Shown piece after piece: positions 53,201 to 64,000 of a DNA stretch of 64,000 bases. The translations under genes were made by a program, and so were the position numbers. The stretch lies in NCBI RefSeq assembly GCF_001411555.2, contig NC_049907.1:30275001-30339000 (forward strand). Direction: 5' to 3'. The stretch comes from Juglans regia. Lineage: Eukaryota; Streptophyta; Magnoliopsida; Fagales; Juglandaceae. The stretch's first letter is position 1. Every line of letters begins with the position of its first letter. The notes below the pieces were generated by a model. It was not told where the DNA came from. It ran no database searches and was given only the letters and a program-made list of their open reading frames with translations.

Positions 53201-53761
53201 AGGGTTTTAAGGGGGGAGGGGCTGCAACGATGGGAGTAAGTGAGGGAGGGAGGGAGGGCCAAGGACGGCTAGAGGGAGGGAAAGAACATGAGTAAAATGA
53301 GTAAAGAATAAAATGAGAGGGTTACGGGGACTTACCCGGGCGTTTATATTGTTATTTTTATTTTTTAATGACGTGGCAGTAACAACATGTCAGTACCACG
53401 TCAGCACGTAATCCAAATCATGTTTTTTATTTATAAGTTTAGCATTTTCCATTTAGATATTACAATGTAACTTTTGTAACTTTCATAACATAAGATGTAT
53501 AATACTAATAGTATTGCAATGAGGACATGACACTTAACAAAACAAGGAGGATGAGTCTTTCATTCATATATTTTTGGGAAAGTAAAATAATATAAAATAG
53601 TAAGAGTTGTTTAGTAGCATTATACACTCAATGCCAATAAACATTAACCAACTCAACATGAGTAACTCGTAATATATATATATATATATATATAAAGACC
53701 AATTGTAAGCACAAGGCAAACTAATCACATTGCTAGTAGATTAGCAAAAGTAAAATAGTTA
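53201..53761. other. Intergenic sequence with (TA)n
   Basis: G-rich to about 53330, then AT-rich. (TA)n microsatellite at about 53672-53694. No ORF. Confidence 0.5.
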
Positions 53762-54188
53762 AGGGCATGCTTAGAAAACATGAGAATTTTCAAAACTATC
53801 AAAATTTCTCATAATTTCATTCTCAAACATAATAGAAACATAAAACACTTTTTCATTTCAAATTTTCATCTTTTTCATTTAACTATTATCTAATCATTAC
53901 TTAGACACAAAAATCAATACAATTTTTACAAATTTTAATATAAACATAAAAATCAATAAGATTTTATAAATTTCAAAACAAAAATAATATTAAAAAAATT
54001 ATATTCAAACAATTTTTTAACTTTATCTATTTATTTTCACAAACTCCAATATAATATTTGTTTTAAAATACATTCTTATTCAATATTTTCTCTCTCTTTT
54101 TCTAAAACTCAATAAAATATCTTTACTCAAACTATTTTACTACTATTCACAATATTTTCAAAATACTTTTAAGCATCCAAGCATACTC
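53762..54188. mobile_element. MITE-like element with TTA target duplication
   Basis: Starts AGGGCATGCTTAG; the complement of the right end is GAGTATGCTTGGATGC. TTA on both sides (53759-53761, 54189-54191) fits a PIF/Harbinger-type TSD. AT-rich, non-coding, 427 bp. Confidence 0.6.
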
Positions 54189-54526
54189 TTAGTTAATAAA
54201 CCAGCACTGGTTATGGATTCAATAACAATAAATTTTGGTAATTGTTATTGAATTAACAAAACATCTCAAACCTTAAATGCAACAATATAAATGCAGCAGT
54301 AGTACTAATAAACATGAATTTATAGCAAATAATGTTAAAAAACTAAAGTAAAGTATAACTACTACTCTTCTCTCTACAATTGTGAGGTTGAGAGAGGTAA
54401 AACAAAATAGTAAAATGGAACACATAGAAGACAGAGAAAGAAACTTAGCTAGAGAAAAACTAAGCTAATTTTATTCAGTAGCAAACATACTTAAATATAC
54501 TCCAACTTAAAAACAAACTCCTATTC
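54189..54526. other. Possible Copia-3 LTR remnant
   Basis: Non-coding. A GAAACTTAGCTAGAG...CTAAGCTAATTTTATTC palindromic phrase (about 54441-54476) is reminiscent of LTR sequence, but no paired LTR was found. Confidence 0.25.
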
Positions 54527-55164
54527 AGGGGTGTAAAAATTAACCGGAAAACTGGCCAAGACCGGCCCGAACTGGTGGAACCAATCCTGTTTTGGATTGG
54601 TCCGGTTCGGAATCGATTTCCTTAGTTCCAAAACTAGCCAGTGCCGGTCTAGTTTCAGTTCTTTGCTTTTTAGGACTGGATCGGTTCACTATACTATATA
54701 TTTTAAATTAATTTTTTTAATATTATATATAATATATTTTTTATTATATATAATCTTTATATATAACATATATAATAATATAAATTATAATTATATATAA
54801 GATAACGTTATTATAATTTATAACATAAAATTTTAATCTTAAATGTGAAAATTTATTTGATCATACGCTTTAAACATAATATATATATATTAACAATATT
54901 TTATGGCCTAATAAACTCTCAACATATTCCTTTTGAAATACATAATACATTAGTAATACTAATATACATTAGTATATTAATTATATTTCGCTTTAATTAA
55001 TTAGTATATATTAGTATACTAATGTATATTAGTATATTAATTAAATTTTATGCCCTAATACTAATACTATTAAAATTGAAAAATTGGACCGAGCCGAACT
55101 AGAATCGATAGAACCTGAGATACCGGTTTAGGAGGGTAACTGGTGCATAATCAGTTACACTTCT
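54527..55164. mobile_element. hAT-like MITE, copy 2
   Basis: Flanked by a perfect 10-bp repeat ACTCCTATTC (54517-54526, 55165-55174). Left end AGGGGTGTAAAAATT, right end ...GTTACACTTCT, an imperfect inverted repeat. Subterminal motifs AACCGG, GACCGG, TCCGGTTCGG on the left and GGACCGAGCC, ACCGGTTTAG on the right; AT-rich core. 638 bp. Confidence 0.8.
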
Positions 55165-55557
55165 ACTCCTATTCTTTAGCAACCATGTGCTTATAATTGG
55201 ATAACAACATTGACCATAAGAAACTGAAACACTAAATAAAAGGAACCCAACACCATATTTGTAGGGTCTGTTGTTGACTCAAACAAACAAATACTTCGTG
55301 GTCATAATAGAAACACATAATGAATTTCAACAAAATACACACTTACCAACAATTTTTGCATTATTTTCAACACACACTCTTAATGCAAAAATTCTACAAC
55401 TCCTAACAACTCCCTAAAATAAACATATTTTTCTGAAAGAATTGATTTTGTGAAAATATCTACAAGTTGCTCATTTGTATTGCAATAAACCAAAAACCAA
55501 CTTGATGCTTCCTTTGGTCACCAATTCTCTAATGAAATGATGTCTTGTCTCTATGTG

Positions 55558-55797
55558 TCATGTGCAGTAGTGATACATCGGATTCTTCGTCATTGCAATA
55601 ATGGACTGATTGTCACAATGGATGGTGGTAAATCCACGTTGATGTTGTTTCATATATTGCAAAACTCTTCTTAGCCAAATAGCTTGACAAGTTGCTAAAG
55701 TTACATCAATATATTCCGCTTCTAAGGATGGTAGTGTAATAGATGGTTGCTTCTTTGACTTCCAAGAAATAGCTCTAGGCCAAAATAAAAAATGCAA
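55558..55797 (-). pseudogene. Copia-3 RNase H fragment
   Basis: Contains [33 protein letters not shown] and HCDNQSIIAMTKNPMYH. A frameshift follows, and a further ~120 bp reads HIETRHHFIRE in another frame. Confidence 0.85.
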
Positions 55798-56160
55798 CCG
55801 GTTGTACTTCTAAAATCATCTAATGAATCTACCAAATTACTATCAGAAAAGCTACACAATTCAAAATTGTTACTATTAGTTTAACAAAAACCATATGAGC
55901 ATGTCCCTTTCAAGCATCTCAATATCTTTTTGGCTGCACCATAATGAAGCTTGCTTAAACTTTGCATAAATTTTGACAAGAGACTTGTAACTTGCATTAT
56001 ACCCGACTTGCTATTAGTAAGATATAACTAGCTTCCAACTAGACTTCAATAAACATTAACATCAACATTTTCTTCCTCATCATTAACGTTGAATTTCTGG
56101 TTGGTATTCATAGGAATCTTTATTGGGTTGAAATTTTGCAATCCTAACCTCTCAAGAATA

Positions 56161-56706
56161 TCACTTGCATATTTCCTTTGAGAAAAAAAAAATCGCCTTA
56201 TCCAATTGATTCACTTCCAACCCAAGACAACTCATCAAACAAAGATTAATTATTTCAAATTCACTTATCATAATCTTTTTGAATTCATCCAAGGATGCAA
56301 CACAATTGCCGGTATAAATAAGATCATCCACATAAAGACATAAAACAAGTACTTCATTTTTGCCTCTTTTTTTGACATACAAAATTTTGCTCGTTTTCAC
56401 TCATTTGAAACCCATGTTGCTGAAAATGCCCTTAACTCAATTATACCAAACCCTTGGTAATTTCTTCAAGCCACAAAGTGCCTTGTTCAACCGAAAAACT
56501 TTCCTTTCATCAATTTCAACTTCATAAACTTTTGGTTGTTGTACAAGCGCTTCATCATCCAAAAAATCATTTAAAAATACTGATTCAACATCAAATTGAA
56601 AAATTTTCCGTTTGTAATGTGCAGCTACAACTAAGATAGTTCTAATGATATTAAACCTAGCTACCTGAGTAATGATTTTTTCAAAATCGATACATTCATG
56701 TTGCAT
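56161..56706 (-). pseudogene. Copia-3 reverse transcriptase fragments
   Basis: The upstream frame (56706-56437) has VARFNIIRTILVVAAHYKRK, FQFDVESVFLND and LCGLKKLPRVWYN. The downstream frame (56400-56161) has VLVLCLYVDDLIYTGN with the catalytic DD. A stop separates them near 56435. Confidence 0.88.
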
Positions 56707-57730
56707 CTAGGCTTTTGCAACTATTCAAGCCTTGTAATTCTTAATTGTGCCATCTGATTTGTACTTAATTTTGAAAATCCATTTCAGCCCAACAACTTAT
56801 CTTCCATTAGGCAAATTCACAAGTTCCCATGTCTTGTTTCTCTCTAAATCCTTGATTTCTTCCTCAATGGTAGCACACTAATCTCTATTTGTACAGCTTC
56901 TTGAAGATTCTTTGGCTTATTAACTTGAGTGAATTAACACCTTTCACACATTTCATATATTTCTCGCAAGACTTTCACCTTTCTCGGTGGTGTTCCGGGA
57001 GAAGAGAAAGATGGGGAGTTTGGATAATTAGATGAGCTGAATGGAGTTGAAGGACTAGATGGGTTGGATCCGGCTTCATGTTTCATTGAGTCATCCATCA
57101 AATCATTGCTCTCGTGGATTGTAAAAGGGAGACGTTGTTGCTCACTCTAATTCTAAGCACTTTTCTCATCAAAGAGAACATCACGACTAATAATCAAACT
57201 TTTTGTAAGAGGATCATAACACCGGTACCCTTTAATTTATATTATAACCCCCAAATATGCATTTCACACTATTATTTTCAAGTTTGTGTCTCTTTTGTGA
57301 ATGAATATGAACATATGCAATGTAACAAAATACTTTAAAGTGAGTTATTTTGGGCTTCTGACCATGCCAAGCTTACAATGGAGTTTGATGGTGCAATGCT
57401 GATGTAGGACTTTGATTAAAAAGATATGTGGCTGTATAGACAACTTCAGCCCAAAAACAATTTGGAAGTCCTTTGTTCTTAAGCATACTCTTTGCTATCT
57501 CCACAATACTTCTAATCTTCCTCTTCGCAACCCTGTTGAGGAGTGTAGCTAGCTGTCAATTGCCTGAAAATGCCAAATTCTTAACAACAAATATTAAACT
57601 CCTCAAAAAGAAATTCACCACCACGATTTGTCTGCAGAACTTTCAAAGATTTACCACATTGCTTCTCAACTTGAGTCTTGAACTTCTTGAAAATAGAAAA
57701 AACTTCAATTATTTCCTTTGCAAAATCAAC

Positions 57731-58361
57731 CTAAGTCATCCTACTAATATCATCAATGAAAACAATGAAATACTTTTTATTTTTAAGAGAGTTTGTTTGC
57801 ATAGGCCCACAAACATCTGCATCTTCTAATTCAATTTGCCTCGAAGCACTCATTGCTTCCCTTTTTAGAAAAGCATTACGGTGATACTTTTCAAGTACAC
57901 AACTCTCACATAACTCATCAACAAGCTGAATTGTTAGCAAACCATCCACCAAATTATTTTCATCCAAGAGTTTTAAACTTTGAAAGTTCAAGTGACCATA
58001 TATAAGATGCCACAACCAATTATCATCTAAGAATGAAGCCTTAAATGCTTGCTTGTCACTAGTAACATTAAGAGAAAAGATCTTGTTTCTAGCCATAAGG
58101 ACATGGACTAAAAAATGCTTCTTAGTTTTATCTCTGTATACTAGCATGACAAATTTTCAAAAACAAGACAATAACCTTCTTCCAAAACTTGAATCACACT
58201 CAACATGATTCTATCTAATTCTGGAACATACAAAACATTGTTTATGCAGTCCATTTCACATGAGTTTAGTTTCACATTACCTTTGCCATGTGATGTTTTT
58301 ATGGTGCCATCACCCATCTTCACCTTGTTGGTTATGGCTTTATCCAAAGTTGGTTGTCATA
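57731..58361 (-). pseudogene. Copia-3 GAG-pre-integrase and integrase N-terminus
   Basis: VKMGDGTIKTSHGKGNV and DCINNVLYVPELDRIMLSV, then a new frame with NWLWHLIYGHLNFQSLKLL (HHCC His pair) and CESCVLEKYHRNAF (Cys pair), then DVCGPMQTNSLKNKKYFIVF entering the catalytic core before a stop. Confidence 0.88.
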
Positions 58362-58369
58362 TCATTACT

Positions 58370-58913
58370 AGGGGTGATAAACGGTCCGGTCGGATTGATC
58401 GGACCGACCATTTTAGTCCGGATCGAGACTTAGACCGGTCCGGTCCACATTTTAGAGGACTGAAAAGTTTTGGTCTGTTCCACGGTCCAGGATTTTTCCA
58501 GAACGAACTGGACCGAATGAAAAATATATATATATTTTTTATATATAATAATTGTACAATTAACAATATAAATTTTAAATATGTTATTAACACTTGTTAA
58601 TATTCTATGAATTAATTAATATATAATATCAATTAGTTAATTATATAGTAATTATATAAATTAATAATATAATTGTCATCTAATTTATTATCATTGATCA
58701 TATAAAATATTTTTTTATTGAGTTTGTTATATAATCCACATTAATAAGTCATTTAATTTAATTTAGTATTTTAAATAATTTTTTTATTAATTATTTAAAA
58801 AATAAAAAAATTAGGCCGGATAGCTATCGGTCCGGTCCGGTCCGGAAAAATGATGGATCGAAAATATTTGGTCCATCGTCGGACCGGACTGGACCGGACC
58901 ATTTGCAACCCTA
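58370..58913. mobile_element. hAT-like MITE, copy 3, inside Copia-3 protease
   Basis: Left end AGGGGTGATAAACGGTCCGG; the complement of the right end is AGGGTTGCAAATGGTCCGG. Flanked by ATCATTACT (58361-58369) and ATGATTACT (58914-58922), one mismatch in 9. Subterminal GGTCCGGTCC blocks at both ends, AT-rich centre. 544 bp. Confidence 0.82.
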
Positions 58914-58944
58914 ATGATTACTACACCCACTATCCATAAAAACT

Positions 58945-60736
58945 TGTTCGCATAAAAATATATCTGCAAGTGCACATAATCGTAACAAGTAGTAAAATAT
59001 TTTTAAGAAAATGGATATCGAACCCACAGGGAATCATTATGCTATTGAGTATTGAAATTTATTAAATTAATTACTATTTAGAAAACTGAAATTTGAAGAA
59101 TGAATTATCTAAATTAAACTGAAGAAAATAGTATTAAAATTAAGATTTTAAAGATAATAAGAATAGATCTACAACGTTTGATTTCACCTAGCAAGTCCCA
59201 CACAATTTATTCTTACTTATTATAGAATTTCAATTATCCCAAGTTGATGATAAAAATTCCTTAACTTTTCAATATTTTTTCTCGAACAATATCAAAAATA
59301 TTTCCAACTAATAACTCCATATCTCTATGTGAATTTAAATAATTGGAGACTCATTAATTTTTTTGGATTTTTCTTGAAAATCACACTAATCGTGGTAAAA
59401 TATATCTACTTTCACTTAACTAATGGTGCTTAATCCTAGAGCTTTAATCACAAATCACCTCTCGATCTCATTATGATTTAATAGATCGAACAATAATTAG
59501 GTAGAAAACTGCAATCATTAAGAATAAGGAATAAACACACAATTATAGAAATATTGAAATAAAATAACTTAAAATATAAATTATGTGTTCAATGCTAGAC
59601 TACATAAAAGTTCTAGAAAATATAATTTAGTTCATAATGAAACTGAAAGAAAAACAATAAAACTAGTGTTCAACGTTTGAACTAGTTGATGAAGTATGAG
59701 GCTCTCGCTTTTATTCCCCATATCCGCCTCCTTGAAAGAAACTTAAATGATAAATTCTGGATTGTTGAAACCTAAAACTCAAACTCTTTAAAAAAAAACT
59801 CAGAACCCTAAAAAATCTAAGTCAGGTTTAGACTCAGATTCAGACTTCAGACCCCATATTCATCCCACAAGACAGGATTAAATAGTTGTCAAAATTCAAA
59901 TCCAGAAACAAAATAAATGCGGCTACAATCTAGCCTAAAAATCTGGAAAATAGTTTCTAAAAATAGATATTAACATAAAAGGAAATTATCCTAAAAATAT
60001 CAGAATTACCTAAAATGGAAGATTCAGTGATATGCGGCTTGAATTTTGGAACTAGGGACGATTTGGTTGCCAACAGATTGATTGCAGAACTTGAAACTCA
60101 GATTTGGTGGTCAGCAGCAGATTGATCCCGGTCGGGAGAAACTATCCCACCGAGTAGATGTCGTGTGCTAAATATAATTGGCATGAAGGTCACAAACAAA
60201 TGGGTGTGGAAAGACTCCTGATCGGGATGATAGAACCCTCTCGCCAACCTACTAAGCAGTAAAACTGCTCGCCTTTTGTCTCGTTGTTGCCCAAGATGTT
60301 GTTTAGGTTGGTCTTTTAAGTTGGTCATTTAGACTAGTTGCCCAACGCCTTGATCCAAGTCTTCGCGCCCCATGAAGTAAATTATATAGCTCAACGTCTA
60401 ACTCTTGTTGCCAATTCCGATTGCCATTGAGTCTCCTCGCCTACCGAGAGGAAAGTCTTCTTGCCTTTTGGGCAAGAGAAATATCTTTGCTGCCCACGGA
60501 ACAAGGCTCCTCGCCCAAATCTGCTCAGCTCTCTTCTGATCTTGTTACCTCTCATTGGTCTGGATCTGTAGTTTCTTCTTTTGTACCAAGATACTCTATT
60601 TTTGCACTAAATCTTCTCATTCCTACAAATCCAAGAAAATAAAGAAAAACATATAGAAATAAAATAGAATTAAAGGAAAACTGACACTTTTCATAAATAA
60701 AAGAATGATAAAATTTCATAAAAATAACACTTATCA
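58945..60736 (-). repeat. Gypsy 3' LTR (about 1.79 kb)
   Basis: Left end TGTTCGCATAAAAA. The right end is placed at AACACTTATCA, after which a minus-strand purine-rich GGGAGTATT would serve as polypurine tract. The right boundary is inferred because the partner LTR is only 159 bp long in this window. ORFs inside (60098-60328, 60421-60642) look like chance. Confidence 0.7.
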
Positions 60737-62235
60737 AATACTCCCAAACTTAAGCTTTGCTCGCCCTCCAGCAAAGACGAAAAGAAAGATAATTAAAATA
60801 AGTATTGGTTTGATTCATAAAATTTATTGTCTCAAAGATTGTTTAGAGTCTATAATTCAAAAGAATCATTCAAGATCAATCAAGTCCAAAAAGTTAATTC
60901 AAAACTCAATTCCACCACATTATCCATCCCCACATTCTTGCATACCCATCATTCTCATTTTATCATTAGCTCCCCGAATAATTTTATGCAAACAAGTAAA
61001 TAAATAATGGATCTCTAAACACTCCATAAGCTTGCTTTTCAAAGCACCTCCACTAGTGTAGAATAGAAACTATCACCAGAGATCAGTGGGTCTTTATTAA
61101 GTTTGGAATGTAAGGTTAGGGTGAGGGCTACAAAGAAAATGTAGAATTCAAACAAAGTAAGAGAACTTAAGTTTGAACACCAACATAATAAATAGAGCAT
61201 TCTCACTCCTAACACAAACATCTCTTCTCAATCCTTGTAAATCTCTCAACATATCTCTATTTATTGTTCTTTTAAGTATCCCTCTCTTTACCGCTCTATT
61301 TAGCAGGTCCGACATTTCCTTTTCTTTTCTTTTTTAATTATGGAAATATTCCATACCTTTTCGACTGCCTTTGTGTATGACACTCGTCGGCCTTTTCTTG
61401 TTGGCCACACAGTAGACGAGTTGACTTTTCACACTCCCAAACTTTTAACTCTGATAATATTGATATAATTATCTTTATTTGTAGATGTTCTACCTTTCAC
61501 GCTCTTGTGAGTCTGTGACTTTATGTAAACTTAGTTCTCTTGAAAGGTAAGGAAATCAGTGTTTAAGCTCAAACAAGGCAAGGAATATGAGGTTTACAAA
61601 AAAGAAAAATATAAGGTCAAAATATAATTCAATAAAGCTCAAAGGGGTAGCTAGGGATAAAGATAATAAATGGGTAAGCTTGAAAGGCTCAATCAGTCCA
61701 AAGAATGCCTTAATCATTTCCCCAATAATATTTTGTTTAGGATTTCACCTCGAGTCTAGTCAAACAAGTTCTAGAGCAAGTTGAGACCATATAAATTCAT
61801 AAAATTTACATAAAATTTCTGTAGGTATTCAAAACGATTAATGATCATAAGAAGCATTAATTGAATATATAACATATGAAATTAAGTAAGATCAAGTAAA
61901 AAATTAACAACTAAACTTAAGCAATTAGAATCTTTCGTAAACATTATAATCAATTTCAATCATATTCTTATCATAGGCTTTTTATTCATCAAACCATACT
62001 GTTTTTTTATCATCATCATCATCATTATTATCATGTATATATTTTTTAAATAAATAAAATAATATACTTTCCCTCCAAACTTAAATATCACATTGTCTTC
62101 AATGGAAAAAAAGAAGAAAAACTAAAGCAAAGAATGAGAGAAGGTAAGTGATGCTCCCCTGATTTTTTTTTTGGTCTTCCAATTGAATATTTTCCTTGAA
62201 GGTGTAGCCGTGTACCCCTTGGAAATCTCCCCTGC
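60737..62235 (-). other. Gypsy internal non-coding region
   Basis: Begins with CTCCCAAACTTAAGCTTTGC, the reverse of the polypurine and adjoining sequence common in plant Gypsy elements. The rest is AT-rich without RT, RNase H or integrase similarity on either strand. Confidence 0.6.
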
Positions 62236-62961
62236 CTATTCGTTCCTTAAATTTGATGGAAGCGGTTTGGGTTCAAGTTTGGGTGGTCCCTTAAGTGGTA
62301 GTTTTAGAAATTCAGCTCCATAAGTCTCGTCGGCCATGACCACATCTCGATCCCTTATTTGAAAACAAGAATGTGCATCGGAAGAGAATTCCATAGATTT
62401 AAATAAGTCAAAAGTGATATGCTCATTGTCGTCCTCCATATCGAGTATAATGAAGTTGGCCGGGAAGATGAACTTATCAACTTTCACTAGTACGTTCTCA
62501 ATGAGTCCTCTAGGGTATTTAATAGATCTGTCTGACAACTGTAGAGAGATGGTGGTAAGCTTTGCTTCTCCATGACCTAGTTCCCTAAAAACAGAAAGAG
62601 GTATTAGATTAATACTTGCCCTTAAGTCACATAAAACTTTATCAAAATATGAATTTCCTATAGTGCAAGGAATCGTGAGACTCCCCGGATCTTTTAACTT
62701 AGGCAGTAGCTTCTTTTGTAAAATTACAATGCTCTCCTCTATCAGCATTACACTCTCATGTTCCTCAAACTTCTGCTTGTTTGATAATATATCAAATTTA
62801 GAGAACTGATTATCAATCTTATTTTTTCTTAATCTTTCCGAAAAAAGGATTAGTGGATCATAAATTGAAGGAGAATAAGTTTTAGAAATAAACTTCCTGG
62901 TTTTCTTGGGTTTTGCAGCCTCTTTATTCTCCTTAGTCATTTCAACTTGTTGATCGGTCAC
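62236..62961 (-). pseudogene. Gypsy retropepsin-like protease, active site altered
   Basis: 241-codon frame. The N-terminal linker contains KLLPKLKDPGSLTIPCTIGN. The protease core has KVLCDLRASINLIPLSVFRE and DRSIKYPRGLIENVLVKVDK, then FPANFIILDMEDDNE. Plant Gypsy proteases have Gly after Asp-Leu (DLGA); here it is Arg (DLRA), which should abolish the flap-facing active-site turn. The frame ends 110 residues later at a stop. Confidence 0.85.
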
Positions 62962-62999
62962 ATCTCACTCTACTTCTTTTACCTCGTACTCTATTTCCT

Positions 63000-63048
63000 C
63001 ATTCTCAAACTCCATATTTTTTTCCTCATTCTCAAACTCCATATTTTC
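63000..63048 (-). repeat. 28-bp tandem duplication in gag-pro linker
   Basis: TTCCTCATTCTCAAACTCCATATTTT occurs twice in a row. It falls within a region that has several stops. Confidence 0.8.
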
Positions 63049-63400
63049 GGCAGCTTCTGCATCTTACTCAGTATTTACTATATGTGGATTGGTCATAGTG
63101 TTGCTTAGTAAAGTCTTTGCTATCCTCTTGGTAAGCATGTTTGAGAGCTAACCGATTTGCGTCTCAAGATTGCGGATTGAAGCCGAGGTGTATTGGTTCA
63201 CCATATCGTTCTTTTGCATGTATTGCATAAACATATATATCCTCAAGTGTCAGTTTTTTCTCTTGTTGTGGAAACTGTTGAGCTAGTTTAACTGGCACTT
63301 GGTTATTGCTCCATGAAAAGTTAGGGTGATTTCTTCATTCTGGATTGAACGTGTTTAAATAAGGATTATTTTGATGTTGGAAATTGGACATGTAATGAGC

Positions 63401-63712
63401 TTATTCATAACTTGGTTGGCCAAAAGGGTTCCCCACTTGGCAATCTGCACTCGAATGATTTCCTGCACAATGATCACAAACAACATTAGTTTGAATAGCA
63501 TTAACGTTCATCTTACCTATTTGTTGTGATAGATTTGCCATCTGCTCTGCCAATGTGGTAATAGCATAATCTCTTAATGCCTTGTAATACTGGTCGGCCA
63601 TATTAAATTTACATGTGGCAACCTCTTTCTTCTTCTCATTATTGATCCAACGTAAAGTTTTTTCAATCTCGGGATCAAAAAATGTATGCTCTAATGATTT
63701 AGATCGGCGCAT
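63401..63712 (-). pseudogene. Gypsy gag with core deleted
   Basis: The start MRRSKSLEHTFFDPEIEKTL matches plant Gypsy gag N-termini. Within about 30 residues it passes to LAEQMANLSQQIGKMNVNAI and VCDHCAGNHSSADCQ, which normally lie near the C-terminus (zinc knuckle). The roughly 250-residue capsid-like core (W-L...F...FF-type motifs) is absent. Coding-like text continues to 63300 (NPYLNTFNPE, RNHPNFSWSNNQ) with stops. Confidence 0.78.
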
Positions 63713-63841
63713 GCACTTCTGATTCCTAAAAACAAACTGAGATCTAATTTAAATCAAATATTTCTTTTAAACCAAAATAAAATCCAAAGTAGTAAAAATC
63801 TAGCTAGTATCAATATCACTAACAAATAACTATTTCTCGGC

Positions 63842-64000
63842 TGTTTGCATAAAAATATATCTGCAAGTGCATAAAATCGTAACAAGTAGTAAATTATTTT
63901 TAAGAAAACGAATATCGAATCCAGAGGGAATAATTATGCTATTGAGTATTGAAATTTATTAAATTAATTACTATTTGGAAAATCAGAATTCGAAGAATGA
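63842..64000 (-). repeat. Gypsy 5' LTR, partial
   Basis: Matches 58945-59103 with a modest number of substitutions (for example TGTTTGC for TGTTCGC, GCATAAAATC for GCACATAATC). Truncated by the window end. Confidence 0.88.

Larger units (their letters stand above)
55430..58944 (-). mobile_element. Copia-3, decayed Copia element (Tnt1-like)
   Basis: Minus strand in order: protease motif VFMDSGCSN at 58944-58914, an interrupting MITE (58370-58913), then DMTT and integrase and pol pieces to RNase H near 55558. All frames carry stops and shifts. Its gag side is cut off by the Gypsy LTR at 58945. LTRs not identified. The pol phrases ([31 protein letters not shown]) resemble Tnt1-type Copia more than Copia-1 and Copia-2. 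Confidence 0.85.
58945..64000 (-). mobile_element. Non-autonomous Ty3/Gypsy element (runs off window)
   Basis: Direct repeats TGTTYGCATAAAAATATATC... start at 58945 and 63842 and are alignable to the end of the window, so they are its two LTRs. On the minus strand: 5' LTR (63842 onward), a short gag (63712-63401), protease (62961-62236), about 1.5 kb without coding, 3' LTR (60736-58945). Internal length is only about 3.1 kb. No reverse transcriptase, RNase H or integrase was found, so mobilisation would need another element. Inserted into Copia-3. Confidence 0.85.

Noticed and set aside
60098..60642. ORFs of 73 to 76 codons at the Gypsy LTR
   Set aside because: Located within the LTR, no retroelement or host similarity, length expected by chance.
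1..64000. CRISPR arrays, bacterial operons, prophage or organelle DNA
   Set aside because: No regularly spaced palindromic repeats, no prokaryotic gene density, and introns plus plant retroelements throughout.
63842..64000. A second independent Gypsy element starting at the window edge
   Set aside because: Its sequence matches 58945-59103 in the same orientation, so it is simply the other LTR of the same element.

Overview
This is nuclear DNA from a flowering plant, most likely a woody eudicot. It has multi-exon genes with GT-AG introns, AT-rich intergenic DNA, L1-type plant LINEs, Copia and Gypsy LTR retrotransposons, a TRIM, tRNA-derived SINEs and several MITE families. The GAGATG-rich MITE at 48526-48750 and the SINE split across 31195-36987 resemble repeats I associate with Fagales (walnut, pecan, oak), but that assignment is inference. 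Nothing bacterial or viral was seen.

Two host genes converge tail to tail. The minus-strand gene (coding 46171 to 27328) reconstructs into ten coding exons whose phases all match, giving about 1200 residues. It is the plant ATAD2-like AAA-ATPase/bromodomain protein (Arabidopsis At1g05910, BRAT1). It has a TATA box, a G-box, a leader intron and a possible 11-residue uORF. The plus-strand gene (about 6462 to 26658, 5' end outside the window) is known only from phase-compatible exons. I do not recognise its family, and one internal exon is missing or damaged.

Layout. 1-6371: repeat-rich DNA, then LINE-A. 6462-11915: exons of the plus-strand gene, with a TRIM and a Gypsy gag scrap in its intron. 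12128-24764: one intron swollen from about 0.44 kb to 13 kb by LINE-B (13-bp target duplication), itself invaded by Copia-1 (complete, with LTRs, PBS, PPT and 5-bp TSD) and by a 5'-deleted Copia-2 on the opposite strand. 24977-26658: last exons of the plus-strand gene. 27328-46620: the BRAT1-like gene. Its intron 7 holds a SINE split in its B box by a solo LTR, which is itself split by LINE-C. Intron 6 holds LINE-D, and intron 1 holds short LINE tails. 46623-55200: AT-rich intergenic DNA with MITEs, a FAR1/MULE transposase pseudogene and a 29-bp minisatellite. 55430-58944: a decayed Copia-3, with a MITE inserted in its protease active-site codons. 58945-64000: a non-autonomous Gypsy element with 1.8-kb LTRs, a gag lacking its core and an altered protease, and no reverse transcriptase.

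The main story is layered transposon insertion, much of it datable in relative order from target-site duplications, around two genes whose exons stay intact or nearly so. I found no gene cluster, CRISPR array or obviously new enzymatic system.
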